Positions 1 through 5,634 of a stretch of 5,709 bases of DNA are shown here, piece after piece. Made by a program: the position numbers and the translations under genes. How positions within the stretch are numbered: position 1 is the stretch's first letter; each line of letters opens with the position of its first letter. Source of the DNA: JADLEX01 sp964586775 (GTDB lineage: Bacteria; Lernaellota; Lernaellaia; JACKCT01); contig CAZPJD010000084.1 of assembly GCA_964586775.1 (NCBI GenBank), forward strand, positions 1-5,709, in the 5' to 3' direction. The notes under the pieces were generated by a model, which was given only the letters and a program-made list of their open reading frames with translations, was not told where the DNA came from and searched no databases.

Positions 1-606
1 CAGATTCGCGCCGAAGGGATTTTGCACGAGCCGCGCGGGATCGAAGCCCTCGGCGAGAAAGCTGTCGTAGGCAAACGGCGAAGGGACCGTGACGAGATCG
101 GCGAGGTCGTAGTCGCGCAGGCATCGCGCCACGACGCGATCGTGCGTCGGCTCGTAGCGGATGCCGTGCCGCGCGTAGGCGTCACGCAGGATGCGTGACT
201 GCGTGCGAATGTGCGTGCTCGCGCGATCGACCACCACGCGCAGCCCGCGGCGCTTTGCGGCGGCGATCGCTCCCGTCGCCTGCGAGTTCCACACGTGGAT
301 CGACGTAAGCCCCGAGGTGCGGTCGATCGCGCGCGCAATCACGCGGGCAAGTCGTGCGTCGAAGACGCGATTCTTGGCCTCGTAATACAGCTGGTCGCCG
401 GTCACGCGACGCAGCCCGTCCGGCAAAAACGGATGCGCGTCGATGCGCGCGGGATCGATCTCGCACGGCCGCGCCGACAGGCACGCAACGCGCGCGAGCA
501 TCCCGGCGCGCTCGAGGCCCAGCGCGGCGCGATACGCGGTCTGGCCGATGCCCGCGCCGGCGAAATCCGCCGCGACGGCGTAATAGACGGCAAGGTCGTT
601 CGTCAC
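1..606 (-). CDS. Glycosyltransferase, GT4/GT-B type, N-terminal part (runs off the left edge)
   Basis: Reading the minus strand from a GTG at 606-604 gives 202 uninterrupted codons to the window edge, so the C-terminal half is missing. An in-frame TAG at 618-616 rules out an earlier start; no clear Shine-Dalgarno is visible. The protein opens with a hydrophobic strand (LAVYYAVAADFAGAGIGQTA) that resembles the first Rossmann strand and Gly-rich turn of GT-B enzymes. Further on are IHVWNSQATGAIAAAKRRG, VVVDRAST, and, near the visible end, ADLVTVPSPFAYDSFLAEGF followed by VQNPFGANL. That last stretch matches the GT4 pattern 'D.v..pS.f....l...G....k..v.pnG'. The donor-binding domain would lie off-window. 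Its likely role is transfer of a sugar from a nucleotide-sugar to a glycan or lipid acceptor in the cytoplasm; the sugar cannot be read from this half. It lies 32 bases downstream of the TOPRIM-like gene on the same strand, so it may be co-transcribed. Confidence 0.8.
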   Translation of the reverse strand, partial: MTNDLAVYYAVAADFAGAGIGQTAYRAALGLERAGMLARVACLSARPCEIDPARIDAHPFLPDGLRRVTGDQLYYEAKNRVFDARLARVIARAIDRTSGLTSIHVWNSQATGAIAAAKRRGLRVVVDRASTHIRTQSRILRDAYARHGIRYEPTHDRVVARCLRDYDLADLVTVPSPFAYDSFLAEGFDPARLVQNPFGANL

Positions 607-638
607 GCGCGGATGCTATCAGGGCGCGCGGCGTGCGG

Positions 639-1274
639 CTACGTGGCGGGGTGGCGATTCCGATTTCTCCACCACGCGCGGAGGTCGGTTTCGAGATGGC
701 GAAAGGCGGGGAGTTGTCGCAGGGGTTCGAATGTCGCCACGAAATCGGCGACGAGTGCGGCGCTTTCCGATGCGCGAAATCGGATTCGTCGCCGTCCGTG
801 CAGTTCGCTGGCCTCGCGAAGCGCGGTGTGCAATGTGGTCTTCGGATCGGGAATCGATTCCCATTGACGGCTTGGAGGTATCCGCAACGTCGACGTGCCT
901 CGCGGATTTCCGGAGGCCTTTCGAATGGCCGTTTCATCGAGCAGCAGCCATGCCTCCGTCATGCGCACCGGGATCACACACACGTGCGGCGTCGCCATCC
1001 CCGGGGGAATCGCCTGACGAATTTCCTCGATGCGATCCTCGACCGGACGCGCTTCGGCGTCCCGATGAACGAACAGCACGTCGCACTCGTGCAGGTCCAC
1101 GGCCATACGGATCTTGTCAGCGAGGCCTTTTGGGGGATTGGGAAGGATTGCCGAGTCGAATGGCTCCACCCGACTCGACGAAACCCCACATTGACCGAGC
1201 AGCCATTCGAGAATGCGAATCAGCGCCCGGTCGCTCGTTCCATCGGAGATCAGTGTTCCGGTGACGAATGTCAC
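639..1274 (-). CDS. DUF4276-like / TOPRIM-like protein, partner of the upstream ATPase
   Basis: This 211-residue protein begins at GTG 1274-1272, which overlaps the ATPase stop as GTGA, and ends at TAG 641-639. Visible motifs are LISDGTSDRALIRILEWLL (residues 8-26, acidic D11-G12), LFVHRDAEARP (67-77, D72 and E74 after H70-R71) and VIPVRMTEAWLL (100-111, R104, E107, W109), followed by GNP (122-124). An acidic-Gly turn near the N-terminus, a strand ending in D.E, and a basic-x-TEAW motif is the layout of DUF4276-type proteins, which are regarded as TOPRIM-like. In OLD-type proteins the TOPRIM fold is a metal-dependent nuclease. The canonical 'EG' of the first motif is here 'DG', so catalytic activity is uncertain. 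The overlap with the ATPase implies translational coupling and a shared complex or pathway. Family assignment is from motif memory, not a search. An uncharacterised conserved family paired with AAA ATPases is the fallback description. Confidence 0.78.
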   Translation of the reverse strand: MTFVTGTLISDGTSDRALIRILEWLLGQCGVSSSRVEPFDSAILPNPPKGLADKIRMAVDLHECDVLFVHRDAEARPVEDRIEEIRQAIPPGMATPHVCVIPVRMTEAWLLLDETAIRKASGNPRGTSTLRIPPSRQWESIPDPKTTLHTALREASELHGRRRIRFRASESAALVADFVATFEPLRQLPAFRHLETDLRAWWRNRNRHPAT

Positions 1275-2773
1275 TCGCCAGTCCCGCGCTCTGTCGGCTG
1301 TAGCTGCAATACCAGTTGTCGGAAATCCTCGCGCTTGGCAACTCGTTTCACGGCGGGATGCCCTGGTTCATCCGCGTCTCGCAGCTCCTCCCTCGCCAGC
1401 GCGGCGGGTAGAGCATTCAGGATGGAAGTGATGTCATTCAAGGTCGCCGGACGGACGGCGTCGCTATTTTTGGCTCTCCATGTGTTCCGTAGCGGCCTGA
1501 GCACAAGGGAATCGACACGCGCGCCATTTTGGGACGGTTGGTTATCGGCGAAAAGAAGACTGTCCTCGGGAACAAGGCCCACGACTTCCGGGCTGTGCGT
1601 GTTCACGATGACCTGCCGAAGCGGATTGTCCTCGCCGATCTTCGCGTACAAATCGACGGAAAGCCCTTCAAGGAGATCGATGATCCTCGGAATCCGCGTC
1701 GGATGAATGCCGTTCTCCGGCTCTTCCATGCACAGCAGCCCGCTCCATTTCGGGTCCTGTTCCAGCGCGGCAAGCGCGAGAAAACGCAACGTGCCGTCCG
1801 AGAGTTCGCGTGCGCTGAAGACCGTCCCGATTCGATTCGTGACGATCGTCGTTAAAAGCTCTCGTTTCTCGTCGCGGTCCACATCGATGTTCTCGACGTC
1901 GACCAGTTCCTTCAGACGATTGACCAGTCGCTGTTGGACCGCCCATTGCTCCGTCGTCTTGTTTCTTCCGTACGAAATCAAACGATTCAGAGTGGCGGCG
2001 AGGCCGCGGCCCTCGGGACCCAGCACCGCCGTCGTTCGATACTCATCGGGCGTGCGCAGATGGGCCGGCTCCAACTGAAGTAGTCTCCACGATTGCATCT
2101 CGCGCTTCGCCATCAGCGCGGTCGGCGATTCCGCCGTCCGGATCGTGGATAGAAGTGTTCGAGCCAAACCCGAAGACTGAAAACTTGAACCGCGTCCCTG
2201 ATGACTGCTGTCCTCGTGAATCTTGAATTCCCGGACGTTGTCGGCGTTGACCCGTGTGGAGATGAAAGGGGCCGTTCGACGACCCTGAAACGCCGATTCG
2301 CGCCAATCCTTGTAGCCGCGCGCGAACGGCAACGCGGATTTCGCCTCACTCTTCTTGACGTAGTCGAGTCGTTCGCTCGTAATCTCGTAGGTGTCGCCTC
2401 CGGCATCGCCGGACGCGGTTCGACGAATTTCCAAACTGTATCTCAGAAATGTCGCGCTCGCCTCAACGGGTTGCCCCAGATCGTCCTCACCCCTTTTGGG
2501 AACGATCATCTCGGCCTCGAACATCATCTTCCCCGTGCGCGTATTGGTGCCACGCGTAAAAACCCGTCCGGCTTCCTTGGCGCGTGTCTCGCCGCGGACG
2601 CCTGTCAGCGCCTCGATCAGGGACTTCTCGGTCAGGTCCGACAGAAACAGGATTGCGTCGAACAGATTGGATTTTCCCACGCCGTTTCGCCCGGCGACGC
2701 ACGTGAACGGGCCGAAGCGCACATCGATGTCAACGAGGTTCTTGAACCCCTGAACTTTCAGGCGCGTCAACAT
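1271..2773 (-). CDS. AAA/ABC-type ATPase (AAA_21, OLD/RecF-like)
   Basis: This 500-residue protein starts at ATG 2773-2771. A strong GGAGGG lies seven bases upstream, so the much longer open frame extending to 3784 is not the gene. The N-terminus MLTRLKVQGFKNL is the standard opening strand of SMC/RecF/OLD-like ATPases. Walker A is GRNGVGKS (28-35). An ABC-signature-like ELSDGTLR lies at 323-330. Walker B is LLCMEEPENGIHP (346-358), with adjacent E350/E351. The switch histidine is in NTHSP (391-395). Residues ~45-315 are the insertion between the two nucleotide-binding half-motifs and are variable in this family. Such ATPases dimerise around ATP and usually control an effector domain: fused TOPRIM in OLD nucleases, a separate TOPRIM protein in PARIS, a separate partner in AbiL/RloAB-type pairs. 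Here no TOPRIM domain is fused; the effector is probably the overlapping downstream gene. Codon use is visibly more mixed (more A/T third positions) than in the flanking glycosyltransferase and HAD genes, suggesting horizontal acquisition. Confidence 0.93.
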   Translation of the reverse strand: MLTRLKVQGFKNLVDIDVRFGPFTCVAGRNGVGKSNLFDAILFLSDLTEKSLIEALTGVRGETRAKEAGRVFTRGTNTRTGKMMFEAEMIVPKRGEDDLGQPVEASATFLRYSLEIRRTASGDAGGDTYEITSERLDYVKKSEAKSALPFARGYKDWRESAFQGRRTAPFISTRVNADNVREFKIHEDSSHQGRGSSFQSSGLARTLLSTIRTAESPTALMAKREMQSWRLLQLEPAHLRTPDEYRTTAVLGPEGRGLAATLNRLISYGRNKTTEQWAVQQRLVNRLKELVDVENIDVDRDEKRELLTTIVTNRIGTVFSARELSDGTLRFLALAALEQDPKWSGLLCMEEPENGIHPTRIPRIIDLLEGLSVDLYAKIGEDNPLRQVIVNTHSPEVVGLVPEDSLLFADNQPSQNGARVDSLVLRPLRNTWRAKNSDAVRPATLNDITSILNALPAALAREELRDADEPGHPAVKRVAKREDFRQLVLQLQPTERGTGE

Positions 2774-2780
2774 CGGCGAA

Positions 2781-2786
2781 CCCTCC
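2781..2786 (-). promoter_or_regulatory. Strong ribosome-binding site of the ATPase gene
   Basis: The minus strand reads GGAGGG, then seven bases (TTCGCCG), then ATG at 2773. This near-perfect Shine-Dalgarno fixes the ATPase start at MLTRL. The downstream TOPRIM-like gene has no comparable site and probably depends on coupling through the GTGA overlap. Confidence 0.8.
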
Positions 2787-2927
2787 GGACATCGGCGACT
2801 TGCGAATCGTCCTCGCATACTAAATCCATCGCCAAGGGTAAAGCCATGCCGCCCCCCTCCCGCCCCGCCGCCCGCCGTGATAAACGGGCGCCCTGTGACG
2901 CACGCCCGAATGGCCGCGCCACTCGCC

Positions 2928-2934
2928 GGGGGAG
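2928..2934 (+). promoter_or_regulatory. Ribosome-binding site of the HAD gene
   Basis: GGGGGAG followed by a seven-base spacer precedes ATG 2942-2944. It selects this start over the long open frame extending upstream to about 2201, which is antisense to the ATPase. Confidence 0.7.
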
Positions 2935-2941
2935 ATTCGCC

Positions 2942-3592
2942 ATGCCGATCCGCGACGAATTCGCCGCGGTGCTGTTCGACGTGGACGGGGTGCTGCTCGA
3001 CTCGATGAGCCTGCACGTCGACGCGTGGGTGCGCGCCGGGCAGGAGCTGGGCATCGAGATCACCGAGGACGAGGTCTACCGCCGCGAGGGCGAAAAGGCC
3101 GAGGTCTCGGCGCGCGATTTCGTCAAGAGCGCCGGCATGATGACCACGCGCGCCCGCGCCGCAGCGCTGCTCGAACGCAAGCGCGGGATCTACGCGCGCA
3201 TCGCCGCCGCGCCGAAGCTCTTTCCCGGCGTCGAGACCGTGCTCGCCGCCGCGCGAGACGCCGGGCTCGCCCTCGCCTTCGTCACCGGTACCAGTCGCGC
3301 CGAGATGAACGCGATCCTGCCCGCGCGCGTCGCGGAGTTTTTCGACGCGTCGGTGTGCGGCGACGAGGTGATGCACGGCAAACCCAACCCCGAGCCGTAC
3401 ATGACCGCCGCGCGGCTGCTCAAGCGCCACGCGCGAGAGTGCCTCGTCATCGAAAACGCGCCCTACGGCATCCGCTCGGGGCGCACCGCCGGGTGCGCCG
3501 TGTGGGCCGTGCGCAGCACGCTCGATGGCGATCACCTGCGCGAGGCGCACCGCGTGATCGAACGCATCGAGGACCTGCTCGGCGAAATCTGA
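2942..3592 (+). CDS. HAD-superfamily hydrolase (beta-phosphoglucomutase/phosphatase-like)
   Basis: This 216-residue cytoplasmic protein has all HAD core motifs in order. Motif I is LFDVDGVLLDS, with nucleophile D13 and acid/base D15. Motif II is FVTGTS (T115). The motif III lysine is in HGKPNP (K147). Motif IV is VIENAPYGIRSGRTAG (E171-N172). The segment between residues ~20 and 90 is an alpha-helical cap of subclass I, as in beta-phosphoglucomutase and DOG-type sugar phosphatases. The usual motif IV is 'ED'; here it is 'EN', a variant seen in part of the family, so Mg2+ coordination may rest mainly on E171. The length (about 215-220 aa) is normal. The expected activity is phosphate removal from, or transfer within, a small phosphorylated metabolite, probably a sugar phosphate. 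The exact substrate cannot be read. The gene lies 77 bases upstream of a glycosyltransferase on the same strand, which fits sugar or glycan metabolism. Confidence 0.92.
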   Translation: MPIRDEFAAVLFDVDGVLLDSMSLHVDAWVRAGQELGIEITEDEVYRREGEKAEVSARDFVKSAGMMTTRARAAALLERKRGIYARIAAAPKLFPGVETVLAAARDAGLALAFVTGTSRAEMNAILPARVAEFFDASVCGDEVMHGKPNPEPYMTAARLLKRHARECLVIENAPYGIRSGRTAGCAVWAVRSTLDGDHLREAHRVIERIEDLLGEI

Positions 3593-3669
3593 CGCCCGAA
3601 TCCGAACGCGCGTTCGCGCGGCGAAGGGTGAGCGCGGGCGATGCCCGCCCCGCGCCCGAGGGCCGCGCC
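3593..3669 (+). other. Spacer between HAD and glycosyltransferase genes, with short palindromes
   Basis: This GC-rich spacer holds a perfect 12-base palindrome GAACGCGCGTTC (3604-3615) and a small hairpin GCGGGC-GAT-GCCCGC (3634-3648). Neither is followed by a T run, so there is no sign of an intrinsic terminator, and read-through from the HAD gene into the glycosyltransferase is plausible. GAGGG at 3658-3662 is the likely Shine-Dalgarno for ATG 3670. Confidence 0.35.
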
Positions 3670-4335
3670 ATGCCCTGGCGAACGCAGTCCATCCGCCCGC
3701 CGCTCGGCGACGCCGCGCGACGATCTTTGCGCGCGATTCTTCCGCGCGACCGTCGCGAAACCGAACCGCCGCGCGATGCCGCACCGCAAACCGCGCCGCG
3801 TGCCGACATCTCGCGTCGCGCGACGATCGTTCACGTCATGCCGTGGCCGCTCACCGCGGGCGGCGCACAACGGTTCTTCGTCGATCTCGCGACCGCGCAG
3901 GCCGCCTACGCCGACGTGCACGCGATCTGCCCCGAGGGCGGCAATTTCTGGGACTCGCTGCTCGCCGGTGTGACGATTCACGCCATCGCGCGCGACGCCA
4001 GCGGCGCGGTGCTCTTGAACGAACTCGCGCCCGACCTCGTCCACCATCATCATCCGAGCGGCGGATGGCTGCTGGATGCCGCCCGGCGCACCGGCGCGGC
4101 CATCCTCGGCACGCAGCACCGCTGGCGCGAGAACGTCGATCCCGCGCGCGCGGCCGAGGTGACGCCGGTCTGCGGGCCGGGGCCGGGTGTGATCCGCCAC
4201 GGCGTGGATTTGGAGGCGTACAGGCCCGCGCCCCGACTCGAACGGCCCTCACCCCCGGCCCCCATACGCGCTAACTTAATTTGTCCTTGGTTTGCCATTC
4301 GAAGATCCGGGCCTGCTGCATGTCTCGGCGTCTAG
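3670..4335 (+). CDS. Glycosyltransferase GT4, N-terminal half only, interrupted by the IS4-family element
   Basis: From ATG 3670 (GAGGG seven bases upstream; an in-frame GTG at 3628 is a possible alternative) the frame gives 221 residues to a TAG at 4333-4335. Residues 1-50 are a basic, probably disordered leader. TIVHVMPWPLTAGGAQRFF (52-70) is the classic GT4 first strand with the Gly-Gly-Ala-Gln acceptor-side loop. PDLVHHHHPS (121-130) and VIRHGVDLEAYRP (174-186) follow. The last is the inter-domain segment usually written 'viPNGVDl..f.p'. A full GT4 enzyme is around 350-400 aa and continues with the donor-binding domain, absent here. Residues ~191-198 come from a GC-rich repeat, and residues 199-221 are encoded by the insertion sequence. 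As it stands the product should be inactive, so this is functionally a pseudogene. The family call is firm for the N-terminal domain; the sugar specificity is unknown. Confidence 0.82.
   Translation: MPWRTQSIRPPLGDAARRSLRAILPRDRRETEPPRDAAPQTAPRADISRRATIVHVMPWPLTAGGAQRFFVDLATAQAAYADVHAICPEGGNFWDSLLAGVTIHAIARDASGAVLLNELAPDLVHHHHPSGGWLLDAARRTGAAILGTQHRWRENVDPARAAEVTPVCGPGPGVIRHGVDLEAYRPAPRLERPSPPAPIRANLICPWFAIRRSGPAACLGV
4252..4262. repeat. Left target-site duplication of the IS4-family element
   Basis: CCCCCGGCCCC lies immediately outside the left inverted repeat and is repeated exactly at 5624-5634. An 11-bp duplication is within the range known for IS4-family transposition. The duplicated sequence is part of a palindromic GC-rich repeat. 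Confidence 0.9.
4263..4279 (+). repeat. Left terminal inverted repeat (17 bp)
   Basis: CATACGCGCTAACTTAA is exactly the reverse complement of 5607-5623. The first differing base follows at 4280 (T, versus G at the other end). The minus-strand TAG inside it (4273-4271) closes the out-of-frame transposase C-terminus. Confidence 0.93.
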
Positions 4336-4468
4336 GTGCGTTGAAGAAGTGCCGTTGGAGGTTCTCGGCGTTTTCGAACCAGTCGGCGATGGTGATCGGT
4401 CCGACGGCGGCGAAACGCATTCCGTCCAACAGCGCTCGTTGAATTCGCCACAGCGACGGGGGCCGCTC
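4271..4468 (-). pseudogene. Out-of-frame C-terminal segment of the transposase
   Basis: In the +1 frame relative to the main transposase ORF, the minus strand continues as 65 codons from GAG 4468-4466 to a TAG at 4273-4271. The product begins ERPPSLWRIQRALLDG, passes through ADWFENAENLQRHFF and ends WQTKDKLS. It is hydrophilic/amphipathic with Trp and Phe, unlike the Arg/Pro/Ser-rich shadow frames elsewhere in the window, so it looks like genuine protein. Adding it to the 366-residue ORF gives about 430-435 residues, close to the usual IS4-family length. The main ORF instead stops at TGA 4469-4467. One extra base between about 4500 and 4467, near the run TTTTCCCCCTGGGG on the coding strand or just before the stop, would explain the break. 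A mutation, a sequencing error or +1 ribosomal frameshifting are all possible. Confidence 0.7.
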
Positions 4469-5567
4469 ACGCCAATCGGTATCCCCAGGGGGAAAAGGCG
4501 AGGAATCGATCGGTGAAGTCCTCCAGCAGCAGCGCGGCCAGCAACTTGGCGTAAAGGAAACTGCGCGCCAGAGGCGGGTCTCGCGCGGGCAACTCGTCCA
4601 GATGCAGCAGGCTCTTCATGCGTTTGAACGCCAGCTCGATCTGCCACCGAAACCGATACAGTTCCAACACCTGCGAAGCCGACGCGGCGTCGGGCGGCAG
4701 CGAGGTCAGGACGAACACGTATCCCGCACTTTCCAGTGTGCGTGGATCCACCGCACGGCCTTTCTTGACCCGCTCCCGCATCGTCTTCGCGCGAGAGATC
4801 TGGGCGGCGGCCTCGCTCTTTCGCGCCGCGACGAGTCGCGCTCCCAGAGCCGGGAGCCCCTTCGCGGGGGACACACGCACCGCCGCCTCTTCGGCCCTCG
4901 CGTCGGGCAACCCCCGTAGAAATTCCATCAGGTCGAATTTCCGGCCGTGCAGATCCAGCAACGGAAGGTTCTGCCAGTTGAGGCGCACGATGAAGTCGGC
5001 CCCGGAATCCACCACGTCCCGCAGTCCCTGTCGGTGAGCGTAACCCCGGTCGCCCAAGACGACCTCCCCGGGACGAAACGGGAACCGACGCAGCGTCTCG
5101 CCGCCGGACGCATCGGTCAGTTCGATGTGGTCGATGGACAGCGTCGCGAGGTCAAATCCCAGATGAATGCGCCAGTCCGTTCCTTGGCTCCCCGGACGAC
5201 TGATCGTCGTCGCGTCCACCAAGCGCAGCCGCCGGTGGCCGAACGCCGGGGGTGGGGGCGCCCGGTCTGCTAACTTAAGGCCCAAGAGGTGACCCAGCCA
5301 CACGTCCGCCGAGCGCAGCCGCTTGAGCAACGCGACATCCGAGATTTCGGCCACCCCCGCAACCTGTGCCCACGCGGCGGTCTGGCGCAACGTCAAACCG
5401 CAAAATCCGTAGGCCAATGCCAACCGCAGAAGCGTCTGCGCGTCACGAACGCCACGCCGACGCCGCATCGCCCCGGATTCCCGCGCGGTACGTCCCAGCT
5501 CATCCGCGGAAGGGAGAAATGACAACAGATACGCCCACTCGTACTCCAGCACGATCTTGCCATTCAT
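4467..5567 (-). CDS. IS4-family DDE transposase (main ORF, C-terminus frameshifted)
   Basis: From ATG 5567-5565 this gives 366 residues; a TTG at 5603 would add 12 but overlaps a -35-like element. The catalytic triad of the RNase H-like DDE_Tnp_1 fold is visible: D118 in RLVDATTIS, D173 in VVLGDRGYAHRQG, and E311 in YRFRWQIELAFKRMK. The last segment is a perfect Y-(2)-R-(3)-E-(6)-K signature (Y304, R307, E311, K318), diagnostic of the IS4 family. Between D173 and E311 lies a ~135-residue insertion, presumably the beta-strand insertion domain typical of this family. The N-terminal ~100 residues are helical and basic (MRRRRG at 34-39), suitable for binding the terminal repeats. The enzyme cuts both ends and inserts the element with an 11-bp duplication. 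The ORF ends prematurely at TGA 4469-4467 relative to a plausible C-terminus in the +1 frame, so it may be shortened by ~65 residues, although all catalytic residues are kept. Confidence 0.92.
   Translation of the reverse strand: MNGKIVLEYEWAYLLSFLPSADELGRTARESGAMRRRRGVRDAQTLLRLALAYGFCGLTLRQTAAWAQVAGVAEISDVALLKRLRSADVWLGHLLGLKLADRAPPPPAFGHRRLRLVDATTISRPGSQGTDWRIHLGFDLATLSIDHIELTDASGGETLRRFPFRPGEVVLGDRGYAHRQGLRDVVDSGADFIVRLNWQNLPLLDLHGRKFDLMEFLRGLPDARAEEAAVRVSPAKGLPALGARLVAARKSEAAAQISRAKTMRERVKKGRAVDPRTLESAGYVFVLTSLPPDAASASQVLELYRFRWQIELAFKRMKSLLHLDELPARDPPLARSFLYAKLLAALLLEDFTDRFLAFSPWGYRLA
5269..5279 (+). repeat. Internal copy of the IS terminal-repeat core
   Basis: GCTAACTTAAG inside the transposase gene (encoding L97-K98-L99-A100) matches 11 bases of the right end including one base inside the repeat (minus strand 5616-5606) and 10 bases of the left repeat (4270-4279). 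It points the same way as the left end. It could be chance constrained by codons or a secondary transposase-binding site. Confidence 0.55.
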
Positions 5568-5574
5568 GCGCCTG

Positions 5575-5603
5575 ATCGTACCCGGCTCCGAAATATTCGT
5601 CAA
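5575..5603 (-). promoter_or_regulatory. Putative sigma-70-type promoter of the transposase, giving a near-leaderless mRNA
   Basis: The minus strand reads TTGACG (5603-5598), a 17-base spacer, then TACGAT (5580-5575). This is five of six and four of six matches to consensus at ideal spacing. The ATG at 5567 begins only eight bases after the -10 hexamer, so the transcript would start at or next to the initiation codon. This favours ATG 5567 over TTG 5603 and predicts weak, leaderless translation. Confidence 0.5.
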
Positions 5604-5606
5604 TTC

Positions 5607-5623
5607 TTAAGTTAGCGCGTATG
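5607..5623 (-). repeat. Right terminal inverted repeat (17 bp)
   Basis: TTAAGTTAGCGCGTATG on the plus strand is a perfect inverted copy of 4263-4279. It lies three bases from the -35-like element of the transposase promoter, so transposase bound at this end could repress its own transcription (inference). Confidence 0.93.
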
Positions 5624-5634
5624 CCCCCGGCCCC
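5624..5634. repeat. Right target-site duplication of the IS4-family element
   Basis: CCCCCGGCCCC is identical to 4252-4262. The flanking bases differ (A before the left copy, T after the right copy), which fixes the duplication at exactly 11 bp. Confidence 0.9.

Larger units (their letters stand above)
2774..2941. other. Divergent intergenic region between the ATPase and HAD genes
   Basis: This 168-bp gap separates divergently transcribed genes, so promoters for both should lie here. The segment around 2812-2846 is the only A/T-richer island (it contains CATACTAAATCC and AAGGGTAAAG). It is the likeliest promoter position, and TAGTAT on the minus strand within it could serve as a -10 element. 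I find no convincing -35/-10 pair with normal spacing in either direction. The rest is GC-rich and contains the short palindrome GGGCGCCC near 2886-2893. Confidence 0.4.
4263..5623 (-). mobile_element. Complete IS4-family insertion sequence, 1361 bp
   Basis: The element is bounded by perfect 17-bp inverted repeats and by an 11-bp direct repeat of the target. It encodes one DDE transposase on the minus strand. Both ends are intact and the target duplication is perfect, so insertion looks recent. It interrupts the second glycosyltransferase frame and supplies that gene's present stop codon. I do not recognise a named IS; the family call rests on the transposase YREK signature, element length and target duplication size. 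The transposase carries a frameshift near its C-terminus, so autonomous mobility is uncertain. Confidence 0.92.

Noticed and set aside
354..1706. Long plus-strand open frame of about 450 codons
   Set aside because: It is antisense to three convincing minus-strand genes and shows the Arg/Ser/Pro-rich composition of a GC-rich shadow frame.
2201..2941. Open frame upstream of the HAD gene in the same frame
   Set aside because: It is antisense to the ATPase and has no domain resemblance; GGGGGAG and the HAD motif I position fix the start at 2942.
2780..2941. Defined -35/-10 promoters in the divergent region
   Set aside because: Only isolated -10-like hexamers (TAGTAT on minus, CATACT on plus) occur; no -35 partner at 16-18 bases.
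2774..3784. Upstream extension of the ATPase frame to give an 837-residue protein
   Set aside because: The extra 337 codons are antisense to the HAD gene, are Arg/Gly/Ala-rich shadow sequence, and the strong GGAGGG before ATG 2773 marks the true start.
3532..4200. Minus-strand open frame of 222 codons
   Set aside because: It is antisense to the HAD end and the GT4 gene, is Arg/Gly-rich, and has no recognisable motif.
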